Positions 50,143 to 52,131 of a stretch of DNA of 52,131 nucleotides are shown here, in pieces. This stretch comes from Armatimonadaceae bacterium (GTDB taxonomy: Bacteria; Armatimonadota; Armatimonadia; Armatimonadales; Armatimonadaceae): NCBI GenBank assembly GCA_030447685.1, contig JAUJOK010000035.1, forward strand, positions 1-52,131, written 5' to 3'. Below the pieces are notes generated by a model. That model ran no database searches and was not told the origin of the DNA. It saw nothing but the letters and a program-made list of their open reading frames with translations. Both the position numbers and the translations under genes were made by a program. How positions within the stretch are numbered: position 1 is the stretch's first letter; every line of letters starts with the position of its first letter.

Positions 50143-51698
50143 TAAAATGTCGATGCCGATTCGCGGCCTGTGCCGGGATGGCCGTCGCCGTTGTCGCCCT
50201 GAAACGAAGGGACCGGCTCGCGCGGCGTCCACGATAGGTCGAGGTTGCGGGCGGCGGCGGCTTCGTCCAGACGCCGGACGGGCGCGGCGTGGGGGGCGTT
50301 CAGGATCAGCGACGGGTTCTCATCGGCTTCTCTGGCGATCTGCTCCATCGCCGCGATAAAGGCGTCAATCGTCTCGACGCTTTCCGTCTCCGTCGGCTCG
50401 ATCATCAGGCATTCCGGCACTAAGAGCGGGAAGTACATCGTCGGCGGGTGATAGCCGTAATCGATGATGCGTTTGGCGACATCCAGCGCCTTGACCCCCT
50501 TCGCCTTCAGCGCCTTGAGCGTGAAGACGCACTCGTGCATGCAGATTTCGGGATACGCCACCTCGAACGTCTCGCCCAGCCGCACCCGGATATAGTTGGC
50601 GTTCAGGACGGCATTCTGGCTGATCTCGTGCATGCGCTCGCGCCCGTAGTGGCGGATATACACATAGGCGCGCAGAATCGCGAGGAACGGGCCGTAAAAC
50701 GGGCCGATCTTACCCACCGAAAGAGGCCGGTCGTAGTCGAGGCCGAACGTGCCGTCTTCCCTGCGGACTGCCTGCGGCACCGGCAGGAACGGCTCCAGAA
50801 TCTTTTTCACCCCCACCGGCCCCGCGCCCGGCCCGCCGCCGCCGTGCGGCACGGAAAAGGTCTTGTGCAGGTTGGTGTGCATCACATCGAAGCCCATGTC
50901 GCCGGGCCGCGCCGTGCCGACCAGGGCATTCATGTTCGCGCCGTCGCAGTAGACCAGGCCCCCGGCGTCGTGAATCAGCCCGGTGATTTCCAGGATGTCT
51001 TTTTCAAAGAGGCCGAGCGTGTTCGGGTTGGTCAGCATCAGCCCGGCCACGTCGCCCGCGTGTTTTTCTAAGAGGGCGCGCAGATGGTTCATATCCACCA
51101 GGCCGCGGGCGTCCGTGTCTATGGAAACGGTCTTGTAGCCGCACCGCGCCGCCGACGCCGGGTTGGTGCCGTGCGCGGCGGAGGGAACCAGGATGCTTTT
51201 GCGGTTTCCCTGGCCGTTGTGCTCGTGGTAGGCGCGAATCAGCATCAGGCCCAATAGCTCGCCGTGCGCGCCCGCGCAGGGGTGCAGCGAGACGGCGTCC
51301 ATGCCCAGCAGAGCGGATAGGGCAGTCTGCATCTGCCACAATACTTCAAGCGCGCCCTGCGCCGTCTCTTCCGGCTGATACGGATGCACACGGGCGAAGC
51401 CGGGCATCGCCACCGCCGCATCGTTGATCTTGGGGTTGTACTTCATCGTGCAGGAGCCGAGGGGGTAGAAGCCCTTGTCCACGCAGTAGTTCAGGCTGGA
51501 CAGGTGGATAAAGTGGCGCACCACGTCCGGCTCGGAAAGCTCCGGCAGCGGAAGATCGCCGCGCAGGGCAACGTCGGGCAGAAGCTCGTGGGCGTCTTTC
51601 GCGGGCACGTCGCTCGCGGCAAGCTGGAACCCGAAGCGTCCTTCGCGCGACAGTTCAAACAGCGTCGGTTCGATAATTTTTAACTCTATGCTCATCAA
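50142..51698 (-). CDS. gcvPB: Glycine dehydrogenase (decarboxylating) subunit 2
   Basis: 518 residues from ATG 51698 (second ATG next codon). PLP-dependent P-protein, C-terminal subunit of the split form: VDKGFYPLGSCTMKYNPK, HPYQPEETAQGALEVLWQM, VSLHPCAGAHGELLGLMLI, VPSAAHGTNPASAARCGYK, YCDGANMNALVGTARPGDMG, and the PLP-lysine in MHTNLHKTFSVPHGGGGPG (Lys279). With GcvPA it decarboxylates glycine and hands the aminomethyl group to GcvH. C-terminal extension from about residue 480 (RNLDLSWTPREPVPSFQGDN) is low complexity. Its stop lies at the edge of element J. Confidence 0.93.
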   Translation of the reverse strand: MMSIELKIIEPTLFELSREGRFGFQLAASDVPAKDAHELLPDVALRGDLPLPELSEPDVVRHFIHLSSLNYCVDKGFYPLGSCTMKYNPKINDAAVAMPGFARVHPYQPEETAQGALEVLWQMQTALSALLGMDAVSLHPCAGAHGELLGLMLIRAYHEHNGQGNRKSILVPSAAHGTNPASAARCGYKTVSIDTDARGLVDMNHLRALLEKHAGDVAGLMLTNPNTLGLFEKDILEITGLIHDAGGLVYCDGANMNALVGTARPGDMGFDVMHTNLHKTFSVPHGGGGPGAGPVGVKKILEPFLPVPQAVRREDGTFGLDYDRPLSVGKIGPFYGPFLAILRAYVYIRHYGRERMHEISQNAVLNANYIRVRLGETFEVAYPEICMHECVFTLKALKAKGVKALDVAKRIIDYGYHPPTMYFPLLVPECLMIEPTETESVETIDAFIAAMEQIAREADENPSLILNAPHAAPVRRLDEAAAARNLDLSWTPREPVPSFQGDNGDGHPGTGRESASTF

Positions 51699-51834
51699 TC
51701 TCGTTTTCTAAAAGTGAAATCTTAAAAGTTGGTTTTCCAGATGCCCTGGCCTCCGCTTCCGTTCGCCGTTTTGCAGTGACCTCGTGAAGCAAGGCTTTAC
51801 GCCGTTTCTTCTCTTCGTCAGGGGCATTGTTGTA

Positions 51835-52131
51835 TTAGCCGCGCAGGGCGGTGACAAGCGCGTCTATCTCTTCTTTCGAGCGCATTTCGGTGACACAGAA
51901 CAGCAGGCAGTCGGCAAGGTCGTCCTGCATGCTTAGGGGCAGGCCGCCGAGGATGTTCGCGTCCAGCAGGCGCTTGTTGATTACAACCGGGTCTTCGGGG
52001 CAGCGGACGGCGAACTCCTTGAAGAAGGGGCCGGAAAAGACGGGTTCGAAGCCGGGAAGCGCGGTAATCTGCTCGAAGGCGTAGTGCGCTTTTTGCAGGC
52101 ACAGGTCGGCGACCTGGCGCAGGCCGTTTTT
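51835..52131 (-). CDS. gcvPA: Glycine dehydrogenase subunit 1, C-terminal part
   Basis: Partial: the gene runs out of the window at 52131. Readable residues are LRQVADLCLQKAHYAFEQIT, FSGPFFKEFAVRCPEDPVVI, NKRLLDANILGGLPLSMQDD and RSKEEIDALVTALRG, then TAA (51835-51837). This is the C-terminal end of GcvPA, the N-terminal-half subunit of the split P-protein. It precedes gcvPB on the same strand, separated by 136 bases. In the same frame, translation past the TAA would give a further 58 residues (NNAPDEEKKRRKALLHEVTA...), probably unused. Confidence 0.88.
   Translation of the reverse strand, partial: KNGLRQVADLCLQKAHYAFEQITALPGFEPVFSGPFFKEFAVRCPEDPVVINKRLLDANILGGLPLSMQDDLADCLLFCVTEMRSKEEIDALVTALRG

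Noticed and set aside
1..52131. Search by eye for tRNA, rRNA, CRISPR repeats and prophage att sites
   Set aside because: No cloverleaf, no rRNA-like conserved block, no regular direct repeats with spacers, and no matching direct repeats at the prophage borders were seen.

Overview
This is a GC-rich bacterial window, probably from an Armatimonadota-type genome or a neighbouring lineage. The guess rests on content: two secreted proteins sharing an unusual N-terminal module, copper-amine-oxidase-like stalk domains, a prepilin-like secreted protein, a long DUF6785/6784-type membrane protein next to a GH2 beta-mannosidase, split glycine dehydrogenase (gcvPA/gcvPB), partner-switching regulators, and many GTG/TTG starts. 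No rRNA, tRNA or CRISPR array was seen.

Layout. 1-9,950: chromosomal genes: a small membrane protein, a stalk-domain protein, a STAS anti-sigma antagonist, an HD-GYP signalling protein, a histidine phosphatase with a large secreted protein, a broken PAS/ATPase regulator and a broken NAD-epimerase. 10,650-26,150: a partial prophage with a lambda-like head module (TerS, TerL, portal, S49 protease/scaffold, gpD-like, gpE-like capsid), a three-gene lower-GC cassette between TerL and portal, a holin-like protein, a tail spike, connector-like proteins, a truncated IS5-type transposase and an endolysin. No integrase, repressor, tail tube or tape measure was found. 26,100-31,900: small membrane proteins, an EamA transporter, a decayed ISKra4-family transposase, an anti-sigma ATPase and a cupin-like protein. 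32,000-36,950: a second stalk-module paralogue, a haloalkane-dehalogenase-like hydrolase, an Spy-like protein, a pilin-like protein and a lipoprotein. 37,037-40,626: a copper operon (csoR, copZ, copA, cupredoxin) behind a promoter that carries a CsoR operator. 40,570-44,250: a coiled-coil protein, a tandem-duplicated P-loop kinase, a GH43-like glycosidase and a RIO kinase, the last three frame-disrupted. 44,440-52,131: beta-mannosidase with its membrane partner, a HEATH-motif protein, gcvPB and the end of gcvPA.

Two features recur. First, a family of GC-rich palindromic elements (ends GCCCTCAC/GTGAGGGC, about 180-220 bp) lies between genes and once splits the large terminase between its ATPase and nuclease domains. 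Second, about a dozen genes carry single-base frame changes, several in homopolymers, while long genes such as copA and the beta-mannosidase are clean; this is either sequencing error or real decay, and frame-disrupted genes are typed 'pseudogene' here without deciding which. All functional calls come from reading motifs by eye; no database search was run.
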